Below, in pieces: positions 26,641 to 38,519 of a stretch of 64,000 nucleotides of DNA. The notes under the pieces were generated by a model. The model saw only the letters and a list, made by a program, of their open reading frames with translations, searched no databases and had not been told where the DNA came from. The number at the start of each line of letters is the position of its first letter. Positions within the stretch are counted from its first letter, which is position 1. The translations under genes and the position numbers were made by a program. Where the stretch lies: assembly GCA_963713625.1 (NCBI GenBank), contig CAVQMN010000008.1:124001-188000 (forward strand), read 5' to 3'. Origin of the DNA: Bog-756 sp963713625 (GTDB taxonomy: Bacteria; Actinomycetota; Acidimicrobiia; Acidimicrobiales; RAAP-2).

Positions 26641-26898
26641 ACCTGACGCTGTCCCTGATCCGGATAACGGACCGAGGTTAGGGTTCCGGCACATAAAGGG
26701 TGGTATTTCAAGGTTGACTCCACACTGGCTGGCGCCAATGCTTCAAAGTCTCCCACCTATCCTACACAATATGTACTAAAACTCAACAGCAAGCTGTAGT
26801 AAAGGTCCACGGGGTCTTTCCGTCCTGATGCAGCTAACGAGCATCTTTACTCGTACTTCAATTTCGCCGGGTCTGTGGTTGAGACAGTAGGAAAGTCG

Positions 26899-27766
<868 letters not shown>

Positions 27767-28671
27767 AGGTTCAGAGCTTCGCCCGAGGGCTAACCCTTCC
27801 CCGTAACCTTCCGGCACCGGGCAGGCGTCAGAGCGTATACATCGTCTTTCGACTTCGCACGCTCCTGTGTTTTTAGTAAACAGTCGCTTTCCCCTATTCT
27901 CTGCGGCCCCTTCAGACTCGGAACGCGAAGTTCGTCATCCTAGTGAGGCCCTCCTTCTCCCGAAGTTACGGAGGTATTTTGCCGAGTTCCTTAACCACAG
28001 TTCTCCCGATCGCCTTGGTATTCTCTACCCGCCCACCTGTGTCGGTTTGGGGTACGGGTTCCGTGTCAGCTCGCTAGAAGCTTTTCTCGGCAGCATGGGA
28101 TTAGTGACTTCACCTGGTGTGGCTCGGCATCGCGTCTCAGAGTTCATGAGGCCCGGATTTGCCTGGACCTCCTCCTACACGCTTACCCCAGGACAACCAA
28201 CGCCTGGGCTCACCTACCCTCCTGCGTCCCTCCTTCGCTTTCCGCCACCGGGTCGGTCGGTTCGCCCCGAAGGACAGCCCCTTAGGACACCGGTATTGGA
28301 ATTGGCGCGGACACGGAAGTACTGGAATATCAACCAGTTGTGCATCGACTACGCCTCTCGGCCTCGCCTTAGCTCCCGACTTACCCTGGGAGGATTAGCC
28401 TTCCCCAGGAACCCTTGGGCTTACGGCGGAGGGGTTTCTCACCCCTCTCTCGCTACTCATACCAACATTCTCACTCGACCGCGCTCCACGACGGTTTCCA
28501 CCGCCGCTTCTCAGCAGGATCGACGCTCCCCTACCACTCCCGTCCCGTGACTCCTGAGCGTTGTTGCGACATCGTCCGCGGCGAACCGCATTCAACATCG
28601 CTACTCAGGCGGAACGGAAATCCGCAGCTTCGGCTTTTGACTTGAGCCCCGTTACATTGTCCGCGCAGGAC

Positions 28672-28702
<31 letters not shown>

Positions 28703-29310
28703 TAAGGATGGCTGCTTCTGAGCCAACCTCCTGGCTGTCTTTGCGTTCCCACATCGTTTTCCACTTAGTCAAAAATTAGGGGCCTTAGCTGGCGGTCTGG
28801 GCTGTTTCCCTCTCGACTAACGAAGCTCATCCCTCGTAGTCTCACTGCCAGGCTCTAAAGCATCGGCATTCGGAGTTTGATTGGGGTCAGTAAGCTTGTA
28901 GGCCCCCTAGCCCATTCAGTGCTCTACCTCCGATGCTGAACGCCCGACGCTGCACCTAAATGCATTTCGGGGAGAACCAGCTATCACCGAGTTTGATTGG
29001 CCTTTCACCCCTAACCACAGGTCATCCCCCCTGTTTTCAACCAGGGTGGGTTCGGCCCTCCACGGGGTCTTACCCCCGCTTCAGCCTGCCCATGGCTAGC
29101 TCACTCGGCTTCGGGTCTACAGCATGCGACTAATTCGCCCTATTAAGACTCGCTTTCGCTTCGGCTCCCCCTCGCGGGTTAACCTCGCCACACACCGTAA
29201 CTCGTTGGCTCATTCTTCAAAAGGCACGCCATCACGGCCGGCACATAGTGCCGACGACGCTCTGACTGATTGTAAGTCAACGGTTTCAGGTACTATTTCA
29301 CTCCCCTCCC

Positions 29311-29358
<48 letters not shown>

Positions 29359-29892
29359 CTGTGAGTACTTAGCCTTACGAGGTGGTCCTCGCAGATTCAC
29401 GCCGGCTTTCCCGGATCCGGCGCTACTCGGGAAATCCAATCGGAGTCCAAGGTCTTTCGTGTACGGGGCTGTTACCCTCTGCGGCGCATCTTTCCTGGAT
29501 GCTTCCACTAGACAATTGGATTTGTAACTCCGTGAAGGTTCTGATGCACCTTCTATCGGCTCCCACAACCCCGAATTGGCAACGCCATCAGGCTTTACCA
29601 CCAACTCGGTTTAGGCTCATCCCGTTTCGCTCGCCGCTACTCAGGGAGTCACTGTTGTTTTCCTCTCCTCGGGGTACTGAGATGTTTCAATTCCCCCGGT
29701 TCCCTCCGCTGGTCCTATGCATTCAGACCACGGTGGCACCCCATGACGGGTGTCGGGTTTCCCCATTCGGACATCCACGGATCCGCGCTTGGTAGGCAGC
29801 TCCCCGTGGCTTATCGCAGCCTCCCACGTCCTTCTTCGGCTTCAGGCGCCAAGGCATTCGCCGTTGACTCTTTATAACTTGGAGAACATAGA

Positions 29893-29912
29893 TGCTCGTG
29901 CTCGCTATGGAA
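29893..29912 (-). repeat. 23S processing stem, 5' arm
   Basis: Perfect 20-bp inverted partner of 25954-25973, placed ~12 bases before the mature 23S 5' end. Together they bracket the gene, including the intron. Confidence 0.88.
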
Positions 29913-30081
29913 TTCTCAAGGTGCGCACTTGCGCACCCACCGGACCACGGACATCACGTACAGACCGATGAAAGGGTGGAGTGGGCGCGGGCGAGAGGCA
30001 GTGACAGGGTCCGGAGACCCCAACTGCATCGCGTCGGAGGGTGGAATCGCCTCGGGCTTACCCATTCGGGCAGGGTCCGGG

Positions 30082-30113
30082 GGTCGCTCCCTCAAAACGG
30101 AATAGTGATTGCC
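30082..30113 (-). repeat. 16S processing stem, 3' arm
   Basis: A 32-base element that is the inverted complement of 31947-31978 with three or four mismatches. It lies ~145 bases past the 16S 3' end and would pair around the 16S precursor for RNase III cleavage. Confidence 0.85.
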
Positions 30114-30253
30114 CACTGCCATCCCCAGAGCCCACAGGCCTCACGGACGGGACATCCGAAGATGTGCGGTCCGCCAGGGGCGGGGTGGAGGTGAGAGCGA
30201 ATAGCCAGTGATCGACTAGGAGTATCTGAGCCGGAATGGCCCAGACAGTGACT

Positions 30254-31785
<1,532 letters not shown>

Positions 31786-31866
31786 CCTCAGCCAGACCCG
31801 AAAGCCTGACCAAAATCGAAGAGCTGACCTCGAGGACACTGATCCTCTCGGTCAACTGAATACTGG

Positions 31867-31875
31867 CAAAGAACA
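31867..31875 (-). promoter_or_regulatory. boxA-like antitermination element
   Basis: TGTTCTTTG on the minus strand, ~85 bases before 16S in the leader, matches the core of actinobacterial boxA, where NusB/NusE load to protect rRNA transcription. Confidence 0.6.
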
Positions 31876-31946
31876 GACATTGTCCGTTCAATGCTTAAAT
31901 TGACTAGCGATCTCAGGTTTCCCCGCGATCGCCCGCACTGACTTTT

Positions 31947-31978
31947 GGCTATCACTATTCCGTTTTCAAGGAGCGACC
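31947..31978 (-). repeat. 16S processing stem, 5' arm
   Basis: Inverted partner of 30082-30113, located ~165 bases upstream of the 16S 5' end in the rrn leader. Confidence 0.85.
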
Positions 31979-32087
31979 AGGCACATGCCAAAAAGGCGTT
32001 GGTGCCGGTTTGACCACAGGCAGAGGCAAGAGCCCCATTCTGTAGTTGCCCGGCGACGCCCTCACAGGTCGTTCGCCAGGACTAGTC

Positions 32088-32116
32088 ACATTATCGCATA
32101 CGCCCGGGCGTGTCAA
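32088..32116 (-). promoter_or_regulatory. rRNA operon promoter
   Basis: On the minus strand a perfect -35 TTGACA (32116-32111) is followed by 17 bp and a -10 TAATGT (32093-32088). Transcription would start near 32081, giving a leader of ~295 nt with the processing arm and boxA. The rest of 31786-32189 contains only this leader and promoter. Confidence 0.85.
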
Positions 32117-32189
32117 TCAGGCGGCGCGCCCGGCCCGGAGCCTTCCCTCCCGCCCCGAAGCCGGCGGCGGCAGAGCCGGGGAGTCCTGT

Positions 32190-32939
32190 TCAGCTCACGT
32201 ATCCGCTCAACACCGCCCGGCCCGCCCCGTCACGAACGTAGACGTTGGTGATCTGGCCGGATTGGACCGCACAGGAGAGCGGGACTTCGAGTTTACCCGA
32301 GCGACCGGTCGTGCGATAGCTGCCGGCCACCCACCAGTGTCCGGACGCGTCCCTCATCCACACACTGAGAACCTGGCCGGCGACCTGGCCGGACTCGACG
32401 AGGGTGCCCTGCGTGCCCCACGACGTGGTGGTCAGCGAGACGGTGGCCTCCACCCCGGGCTGTCCGGTCAGGGCCACTTTCGTGGTCGGGGCCGACGGGG
32501 GGCCGGTCACCAGGAGCACCGCCACCACGGCAGCAGCCACTGCCCCGACAGCCACTCCGACGCCGGCCATCCGACGGCGTCTGGTCCTTCGCTCCACTCC
32601 ATCGGGGACATCCACCGAGGGGGGAGCCGGCATCGGTCGGGCGACCGGCGGGGTGGCGGGGGCTGACCAGAGCGTCTCGGGGACGTCGGCCTCAGGCGAC
32701 GACGACAACGCCAACGGCGCCGGCGCCGGCGACTCGGTCTCTCGGTCCAGGGCGTCGACCCGGGCGATGTCCAGCAGCGACAGTGCCCCGGCCGCACTGC
32801 GCACGTCGGCGGCATCCCCGCGGCACGTCTCACACTGCTCGAGGTGCTCGGCCAACTCCCTCGACTCGTCGGCGCTGGCCCGCCCGATGGCATCCATGGC
32901 CATGATCCCCTGCCATTCGGCGCACTCCCGGCCGCTCAC
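32190..32939 (-). CDS. Membrane anti-sigma factor with zinc-binding N-terminus
   Basis: Cognate inhibitor of the upstream sigma factor, 249 residues. The cytoplasmic N-terminus has the ZAS motif HxxxCxxC (HLEQCETC, ~residue 32). A Pro-rich linker leads to one membrane segment (~residues 125-147, GVAVGAVAAAVVAVLLVTG), and an outer domain of ~100 residues resembles RskA-type sensor domains (VWMRDASGHWWVAGSYR). Release of sigma would follow proteolysis or a ligand signal. The start is taken as GTG 32939, overlapping the sigma stop as GTGA; an in-frame GTG at 32948 is the alternative. Confidence 0.85.
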   Translation of the reverse strand: MSGRECAEWQGIMAMDAIGRASADESRELAEHLEQCETCRGDAADVRSAAGALSLLDIARVDALDRETESPAPAPLALSSSPEADVPETLWSAPATPPVARPMPAPPSVDVPDGVERRTRRRRMAGVGVAVGAVAAAVVAVLLVTGPPSAPTTKVALTGQPGVEATVSLTTTSWGTQGTLVESGQVAGQVLSVWMRDASGHWWVAGSYRTTGRSGKLEVPLSCAVQSGQITNVYVRDGAGRAVLSGYVS

Positions 32940-33442
32940 TCTGCCCACCCCATCTCCTGCAGGGTCAGCCTCAGTGCCTTGAGGGCGTAGAACAGCCGGC
33001 TCCGCACCGTCCCTTCGGGCACCGAGAGCTGGTCGGCCAGCTCCTTGCTGGTCCGGCCCCGGAAGTAGATCTCGACGACAACGGTGCGGTGGTCCTCGGT
33101 CAAATGTCCGACCGCCTCCTCCACCTGCCAGGTGGCCATGGCCCGCTCGACGTGGTCGACGATGGGCTCGGATTCCAGCCCCATCCGGGCATCGTGGACC
33201 TCATGCCGCTGGCGCGAGCGGGCCATGTCCACCAGCAGATGCCGCTCGATGGAGTAGAGCCACGTCCGCAGCGAACCCAACGATGAGTCGAACCGGTCGC
33301 GTGAGCGCCAGGCCCGCACGAAGGTCTCCTGCACCGCCTCCTCGGCCAGGTGCGAACTCCCGAGCGCCCTGCGGGCCAGGCCGGTCAGCTCGGAGCGGTA
33401 CGCCAGGTAGGCGTCGTTCAACCCCTGTTGGTCCGCCACCAT
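32936..33442 (-). CDS. ECF RNA polymerase sigma factor
   Basis: Extracytoplasmic-function sigma factor of ~168 residues. Region 2 spans ~5-75 (HLAEEAVQETFVRAWRSRDRF binds the -10 and core enzyme) and region 4 ~110-165 (GRTSKELADQLSVPEGTVRSRLFYAL, a helix-turn-helix for the -35), quoted in part. It forms a sigma/anti-sigma pair with the next gene and probably responds to envelope or redox stress. ATG 33442 is the nearest start before region 2; the frame is open to 33562, so a longer N-terminus is possible. Confidence 0.88.
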   Translation of the reverse strand: MVADQQGLNDAYLAYRSELTGLARRALGSSHLAEEAVQETFVRAWRSRDRFDSSLGSLRTWLYSIERHLLVDMARSRQRHEVHDARMGLESEPIVDHVERAMATWQVEEAVGHLTEDHRTVVVEIYFRGRTSKELADQLSVPEGTVRSRLFYALKALRLTLQEMGWAE

Positions 33443-33545
33443 CGGGCCCGGCTCGGAACCGTCGCCGGCGGATCCTCGGGACGAGGTCACCACCGGAACA
33501 GTATCGGCCTTCCGGCGGGCGGATCTGACGGCAAGGGTGTCCGGG

Positions 33546-34148
33546 TCAGTAACCGTAGCCACCGGAGGACTTTGCCGTGGTCGGCGGGGTCGTGCCGCCG
33601 GTCGGAGGCGTCACGGACGACGAGGCCGTGACCACGAACCACGTCCCCCCCACTCCCTGACCGGAAGCCTCTCCGGCCTTGGAGTCACCGGTGTAGGTGT
33701 ACAGGGGCATCCCCTTGTAGGTGATCTGATGGGTGCCGTCGGTGCGGGTGATGACCCCGAGGTCGGCGGCCGGGATTCCGGGGGCACCGGTTGGCGCCGT
33801 GCCGGCGGGAACGGTCAGCGGTGGCCACAACGAGGCGCACCCACCGCTACACACCGACTTGTCCTTCCCGTCCGGCGTATACCGGTAGAGGGTCATCCCG
33901 GCCTCGTTGACCAGGACGGGGCCGACCGAACCGATGGTGGACACCTTGACCACGGTCCCCGGTGGCGCCGAGGTGGTGGCAGTCCCCCCGGTGCTGGCCG
34001 TGGTCGCGGAACTGGCCGTGGACGGTGGCGACGCACTGCTCGACCCGCATGCTGCCGACACGAGCAGCACCGCGCCGAGGGCCGCGCCTGCCAGCCATCG
34101 GGATGCCATCGATGACCGTCGGATACCACGGGTCGGGCGCATGCGCAT
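33546..34148 (-). CDS. Lipoprotein with YxYxxD repeats (COG4315 type)
   Basis: Predicted exported lipoprotein of 200 residues. A hydrophobic signal ends in LLVSAACGSSS, a clear lipobox, followed by a Ser/Thr-rich tether. The mature part has two copies of the repeat seen in COG4315 proteins: MTLYRYTPDGKDKSVCSGGC and, later, MPLYTYTGDSKAGEASGQG, the second ending GTWFVV. The function of this family is unknown. ATG 34148 has GGAGTGAGG upstream; ATG 34109 would also keep the signal. It precedes the sigma factor on the same strand by ~100 bp. Confidence 0.8.
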   Translation of the reverse strand: MRMRPTRGIRRSSMASRWLAGAALGAVLLVSAACGSSSASPPSTASSATTASTGGTATTSAPPGTVVKVSTIGSVGPVLVNEAGMTLYRYTPDGKDKSVCSGGCASLWPPLTVPAGTAPTGAPGIPAADLGVITRTDGTHQITYKGMPLYTYTGDSKAGEASGQGVGGTWFVVTASSSVTPPTGGTTPPTTAKSSGGYGY

Positions 34149-34287
34149 GGCTGTTGACCTCACTCCTGACGTCCCGGTGGTCTTCCACTCCGGGGGTCGC
34201 GTTCCAATCATCGGGGAGTACTACGTCGCCATGGGGTCATCTGTTCACCGGGTGGTGCCCGGGTTGCCGGCCCCGGCCCGGCTTGCT

Positions 34288-35673
34288 TCAGCTGTCGGCC
34301 CGCACCCGGCTCCGGTCCGATTCCAGATGGTCCACGAATCGCTCCAACTGGATGTTGACCGCCGCCGGTCCGGCTCCCCCGGGTGTGGTCCTGCGGGTGA
34401 CGGCTACGCCTGGCTCCAGCAGGTTGACCACCTCGGCGCCCAACGCCGGATGGGCGGCCACCAACTCGGCCAGGGGGACATGGCGCTCGATCGAGTCACG
34501 GACCAGGCCGCCGACCACGCCATGAGCCTGTCGGAAGGGCATGCCTTGTTCGACCAGCCATTCGGCCAGATCGACGGCGGCAACCGCGGACCCATCGGCC
34601 GCGGCCTGCATGCGGCCGGCGTCGAAGGTCACCGTGGCCATGAGACCGGTCAGCGCGGCCAGTGCCAGTCGGGTCTGGTTCACCGAGTCGAACAGCGGCT
34701 CCTTGTCCTCCTGCAGGTCGCGGTTGTAGGACAGGGGAAGGCCCTTCAGGGTCACCAGCAGCCCGGTCAGGTTGCCGATCAGCCGGCCGGACTTCCCCCG
34801 TGCCAGCTCGGCCACATCCGGGTTCTTCTTCTGGGGCAGCATCGAGCTGCCGGTGGCATACGAGTCGTCGAGCACGGCGAATCCGAACTCCTCGGTGGTC
34901 CACACGACGAGCTCCTCACCCATGCGGGACAGGTGAATGCCGACCAGGGCCAGATCGAAGAGGGCCTCGGCCACGAAATCGCGGTCGGAGACGGCATCGA
35001 GCGAATTCTCGAACCGGGCGTGGAACCCGAGGTCCTCGGCCACTCCGTCGGGGTCGAGCGGCAGCGAGGAGCCGGCCAGGGCCCCGGCCCCCAGCGGGGA
35101 GACGTCCAGTCGCACGACGGTGGCCAGCAGCCGGTCGACATCGCGGGACAGTGCCCAGCCGTGGGCCAGCAGATGGTGGGCCAGCAGCACCGGCTGGGCC
35201 CGCTGCAGATGCGTGTAGCCGGGAAGGTAGATGTCCCCGGCTTCCTTGGCCCGGTCGAGCAGCACCTGCTGGAGATCCATGATCTTCGAGGCCAGCGCCC
35301 GCAGCTCGCGCTTGGCGTACAGCCGGAGGTCGGTCACCACCTGGTCGTTCCGGCTCCGACCGGTGTGCAGCTTGGCGCCGGCGTCTCCGGCGATCTCGGT
35401 GATCCGCCGCTCGACCGCGGTGTGGATGTCCTCATCGTCGGGAGCGAAGCGGAACACTCCCGAGACCAGTTCGGTCTCCACCTCGTCGAGTGCGTCCAAC
35501 AGCGCGGCCACCTCGGCCTGGTCGAGCAGGCCACCCCGGCCGAGCCCCCGAACATGGGCGCGGGATCCGGTCAGGTCGTCGAGGGCCAGCTCCTTGTCGA
35601 CCTGGAGGCTCGACGAGTAGTCCATGACCACATCCGCGGTGTCCTCGCCGAGCCGTCCGTGCCAGAGGGTCAT
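34288..35673 (-). CDS. argH: Argininosuccinate lyase
   Basis: Last enzyme of arginine synthesis: splits argininosuccinate into arginine and fumarate. It is 461 residues. It begins LWHGRLGEDTADVV and has the fumarase/ASL signature GSSMLPQKKNP near residue 280, plus TGRSRNDQV and GYTHLQRAQP earlier. The ATG at 35673 shares one base with the argG stop (TGATG). Final gene of the arg cluster. Confidence 0.97.
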   Translation of the reverse strand: MTLWHGRLGEDTADVVMDYSSSLQVDKELALDDLTGSRAHVRGLGRGGLLDQAEVAALLDALDEVETELVSGVFRFAPDDEDIHTAVERRITEIAGDAGAKLHTGRSRNDQVVTDLRLYAKRELRALASKIMDLQQVLLDRAKEAGDIYLPGYTHLQRAQPVLLAHHLLAHGWALSRDVDRLLATVVRLDVSPLGAGALAGSSLPLDPDGVAEDLGFHARFENSLDAVSDRDFVAEALFDLALVGIHLSRMGEELVVWTTEEFGFAVLDDSYATGSSMLPQKKNPDVAELARGKSGRLIGNLTGLLVTLKGLPLSYNRDLQEDKEPLFDSVNQTRLALAALTGLMATVTFDAGRMQAAADGSAVAAVDLAEWLVEQGMPFRQAHGVVGGLVRDSIERHVPLAELVAAHPALGAEVVNLLEPGVAVTRRTTPGGAGPAAVNIQLERFVDHLESDRSRVRADS

Positions 35674-36896
35674 CAGCCCGGACCACCGGCCCCGCCGTTC
35701 CCGCCCTGCACGGCCGACCAGGTGGCGACACCCAGTCCCCACAGCCTGACGAACCCCTCGGCGTCGGTGTGGCGGAAGGTGTCGGTCGAGTCGTAGGTGG
35801 CCAGCCCGTGGTCATAGAGGCTCACCGGGCTGCGCCTTCCATCCACCCAGCAGCGGCCGGCGTCGAGAGCCAGGCGCACCTCACCGGTGACATGGCGCTG
35901 CGACTCGGCGATGAAGCCGTCGAGCGCCTTCTTGAGCGGCGAGAACCACAAACCGTCGTAGACCAGCTCCGACCAACGCGGCTCGAGCCTGGCCTTCTCG
36001 TGGTGCAAGTCGCGCTCGAGGGTGACGTCCTCCAGATCGGCGTGGGCCATGAGGAGGGCCAGCGCCCCCGGGCACTCGTAGAGCTCGCGGCTCTTGATGC
36101 CGACGCGCCTGTTCTCGACCATGTCGAGGCGACCGAACCCATAGGAGCCGACCACCCGGTTGACCTCGGCGATCAACGGCTCGGGGGAGAGTGCCACCCC
36201 GTCGATGGACACGGGCACGCCGGCTTCGAACCCGATGACCATTTCGGCGGGCTCGGTGGCTGTGGGCCTGGTCATCGTGTACACGTCCTCGGGTGGCCTG
36301 TTCCACGGGTCTTCGATCACCCCGCACTCGATGGCCTTGCCCCAGAGGTTCTCGTCGATCGAGTACGGCTTCTCCTTGGTCACCGACAGCGGGATGTCCC
36401 ACTTGGCCGCGTACTCGACGCAGTCGTCACGGGAAAGCCCCCACAGCCGGGCCGGGGCGATGACCTCGAGATCGGGGGCCAGCGAACGCGTGCCCACCTC
36501 GAAGCGGACCTGGTCATTGCCTTTCCCTGTGCAGCCGTGGGCCACGGCCCCGGCACCGTGCTTGCGGGCCTGGGCCACCAGGTGCTTCACGATCACCGGG
36601 CGGGACAGGGCCGACACGAGCGGGTACTTGCCCTCGTACTTGGCATTGGCCATGAGCGCCGGCACGCAGAACTCCTCAGCCATCTCGGTCCTGGCATCGA
36701 TCACCTCGGCGGCCACGGCCCCGGCGGCCAGGGCCCGGCTCCTGATGGCCTCCCAGTCCTCCCCGCCCGACTCGGACGCCTGGCCCACGTCGACGGCGAC
36801 GGCGATCACCTCGACCCCTTTGTTCTCGATCAGCCAGCGGACGGCCACCGAGGTGTCCAGTCCGCCGCTGTAGGCCAGTACCACTCGCTTCGTCAT
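35673..36896 (-). CDS. argG: Argininosuccinate synthase
   Basis: Condenses citrulline and aspartate with ATP to give argininosuccinate; 407 residues. The N-terminal ATP loop is VLAYSGGLDTSV (~6-17), and AHGCTGKGNDQVRFE and SIDENLWG are diagnostic. A short Gly-rich tail ends the protein. The start ATG overlaps the argR stop (ATGA). Confidence 0.97.
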   Translation of the reverse strand: MTKRVVLAYSGGLDTSVAVRWLIENKGVEVIAVAVDVGQASESGGEDWEAIRSRALAAGAVAAEVIDARTEMAEEFCVPALMANAKYEGKYPLVSALSRPVIVKHLVAQARKHGAGAVAHGCTGKGNDQVRFEVGTRSLAPDLEVIAPARLWGLSRDDCVEYAAKWDIPLSVTKEKPYSIDENLWGKAIECGVIEDPWNRPPEDVYTMTRPTATEPAEMVIGFEAGVPVSIDGVALSPEPLIAEVNRVVGSYGFGRLDMVENRRVGIKSRELYECPGALALLMAHADLEDVTLERDLHHEKARLEPRWSELVYDGLWFSPLKKALDGFIAESQRHVTGEVRLALDAGRCWVDGRRSPVSLYDHGLATYDSTDTFRHTDAEGFVRLWGLGVATWSAVQGGNGGAGGPG

Positions 36897-37539
36897 GATC
36901 TACCTCTTGGTCGTGGAGCCAGCGGTTTACGTGATGCCGCGGGCGACGTGTTGTTGGACGGAGAATGCTTGCCGGACGACGCCTTGGTGCCGGACGACGC
37001 CTGCTTGCCGGATGACGCCTTGGTGCCGGATGACGCCTTGGTGCCGGACGACGCCTTGGCGGACAGAAGGGAAGGCAGCTCCAGTCCGGCCACCGTGGCC
37101 AGCCGGTCGGCCACCACCTCGCCCCCTGACGTCTCCGACGCCACCACCAGAACGGTGTCGTCCCCGGCGACGGTCCCGATCACCCCCGGGAACCCGCTCC
37201 GGTCGAGAGCCGAGCCCACGACGTGGGCCGAACCGGGCGGGGTGCGCAACACCACCAGATTGCCGGAGTAATCCGCCTCCACCACCCACTCGCCCAGCAC
37301 CCGGCGGAGATGGTCCTCGGGCGCCACCTGGTGCGATGGCAACTCCGGCAGGGCATAGGCCGTCTCCCCCCGGGGAGGCGGACCTTGAGGGCCCCGAGCT
37401 CTTCGAGGTCGCGGGACACCGTGGTCTGCGTGGCATCGATCCCCTCGGCGGCGAGGAGTTCGACCAGATGGGCCTGACTACCCACGGCCTTCGTCTCCAG
37501 CAGTTTGGTGATCCGGTGCTGTCGCTGGTGCTTGGTCAT
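36893..37539 (-). CDS. argR: Arginine repressor ArgR, split by a one-base frame change
   Basis: Arginine-dependent regulator of the arg genes. The winged-helix part (residues 1-58, with SQAHLVELLAAEGI and TQTTVSRDLEELGA) starts at ATG 37539 and is read to a G6 run (complement of 37366-37371). The hexamer domain lies one frame back, beginning ETAYALPEL and continuing through GNLVVLRTPPGSAHVVGSAL and GTVAGDDTVLVV. A -1 slip on G-GGG-GGA, or one extra G, joins both parts into ~215 residues; unshifted reading gives 119 residues ending near 37180. A Lys/Ser-rich repeat tail of ~55 residues ends the protein. Overlaps argF and argG by ATGA junctions, so coupling suggests it is still translated. Confidence 0.85.
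36966..37055. repeat. 18-bp tandem repeat, five copies, in the argR tail
   Basis: Units start at 36966, 36984, 37002, 37020 and 37038 with the form ttggtgccggacgacgcc and small variations. Read on the minus strand they encode KASSGT-like hexapeptides. Confidence 0.92.
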
Positions 37540-38519
37540 GACGACGCCGCCTCCGGCCCCGGTCCGAATCCCTTCACCCAGGCCAACACGCCGCGCATGG
37601 CGTGCATCCGATTGCGGGCCTGTCTCCACACCACGCTGCGCGGCCCGTCGACGACCCCGGCGCTGATCTCCTCGCCCCGATGGGCTGGAAGGCAGTGGAG
37701 GACGACGGCACGGTCCGCCGCTCTGGACACCAGGGCGTCGTCCACGGTGAACCCGGCGAAGGCGGCCAGCCTGGCCGCCCGCTCCTCTTCCTGGCCCATC
37801 GACGTCCACACATCGGTGTAGATGGCATCCACGCCGGCCACCGCCTCCGCCGGATCGGAGGTGACGGTCAGCTCGCCGCCGAAGGATCTGACCAGCTCGG
37901 CATCCCCGGGTGTCGGGCCGTGCCCGGCCGGGGCGGCGATCCGGGTGGCGATCCCGCACATCGAGGCGGCGATGGCCAACGATCGCCACACATTGTTGGC
38001 ATCACCGATGTAGGCCACCGTGAGACGGCCGAGCGAATCCGCGCCGAACACATCGCCGAGGGTGAGCAGATCGGCCACGGCCTGACAGGGGTGGGCCAGA
38101 TCGGACAGCAGGTTGACCACGGGCACGGCCACCTCGGCACTGTCGAGCGCCGCCGCCATCGTCACCAGGGAGGCGTGATCGACCACCCGGGCACACAGCA
38201 CCGAGTGGTAGCAGGCCAAGGTCCGGGCCACGTCGGCGGCCGGCTCGCGGACATCGAGGCCGACTTCGCTGCCCTGGATGTAGACCGGATGGCCACCCAG
38301 GGCCACCGTGGCCATCTCCGAGCTGTTACGGGTGCGGTTGGAGGGCTTCTCGAAGAGGAGCGCCACCCCTTCCCCGGCCAGCACGTGGGAAAGATCGACC
38401 GGATCCCTCCGGGCCAAAGCCAACACGGCGTGGAGGCCCCGGGCCCCGAGATCGTCGACCTCCAGCAGGTGGCGGGTGGGCCGCGTGACATCCACCGGGC
38501 TCGCCGGTTCAGCGCCCAT
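37536..38519 (-). CDS. argF: Ornithine carbamoyltransferase
   Basis: Makes citrulline from ornithine and carbamoyl phosphate; 327 residues. The carbamoyl-phosphate loop reads FEKPSNRTRNS, so the usual STRTR is SNRTR. AHPCQ, DVWTSMG (ornithine loop) and LHCLPAH are present. ATG 38519 overlaps the end of argD by 11 bases; the frame upstream is the shadow of argD. The stop overlaps the argR start. Confidence 0.95.
   Translation of the reverse strand: MGAEPASPVDVTRPTRHLLEVDDLGARGLHAVLALARRDPVDLSHVLAGEGVALLFEKPSNRTRNSSEMATVALGGHPVYIQGSEVGLDVREPAADVARTLACYHSVLCARVVDHASLVTMAAALDSAEVAVPVVNLLSDLAHPCQAVADLLTLGDVFGADSLGRLTVAYIGDANNVWRSLAIAASMCGIATRIAAPAGHGPTPGDAELVRSFGGELTVTSDPAEAVAGVDAIYTDVWTSMGQEEERAARLAAFAGFTVDDALVSRAADRAVVLHCLPAHRGEEISAGVVDGPRSVVWRQARNRMHAMRGVLAWVKGFGPGPEAASS

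Noticed and set aside
36960..37060. CRISPR-like repeat array
   Set aside because: The 18-bp units are directly adjacent without spacers and encode the ArgR tail.
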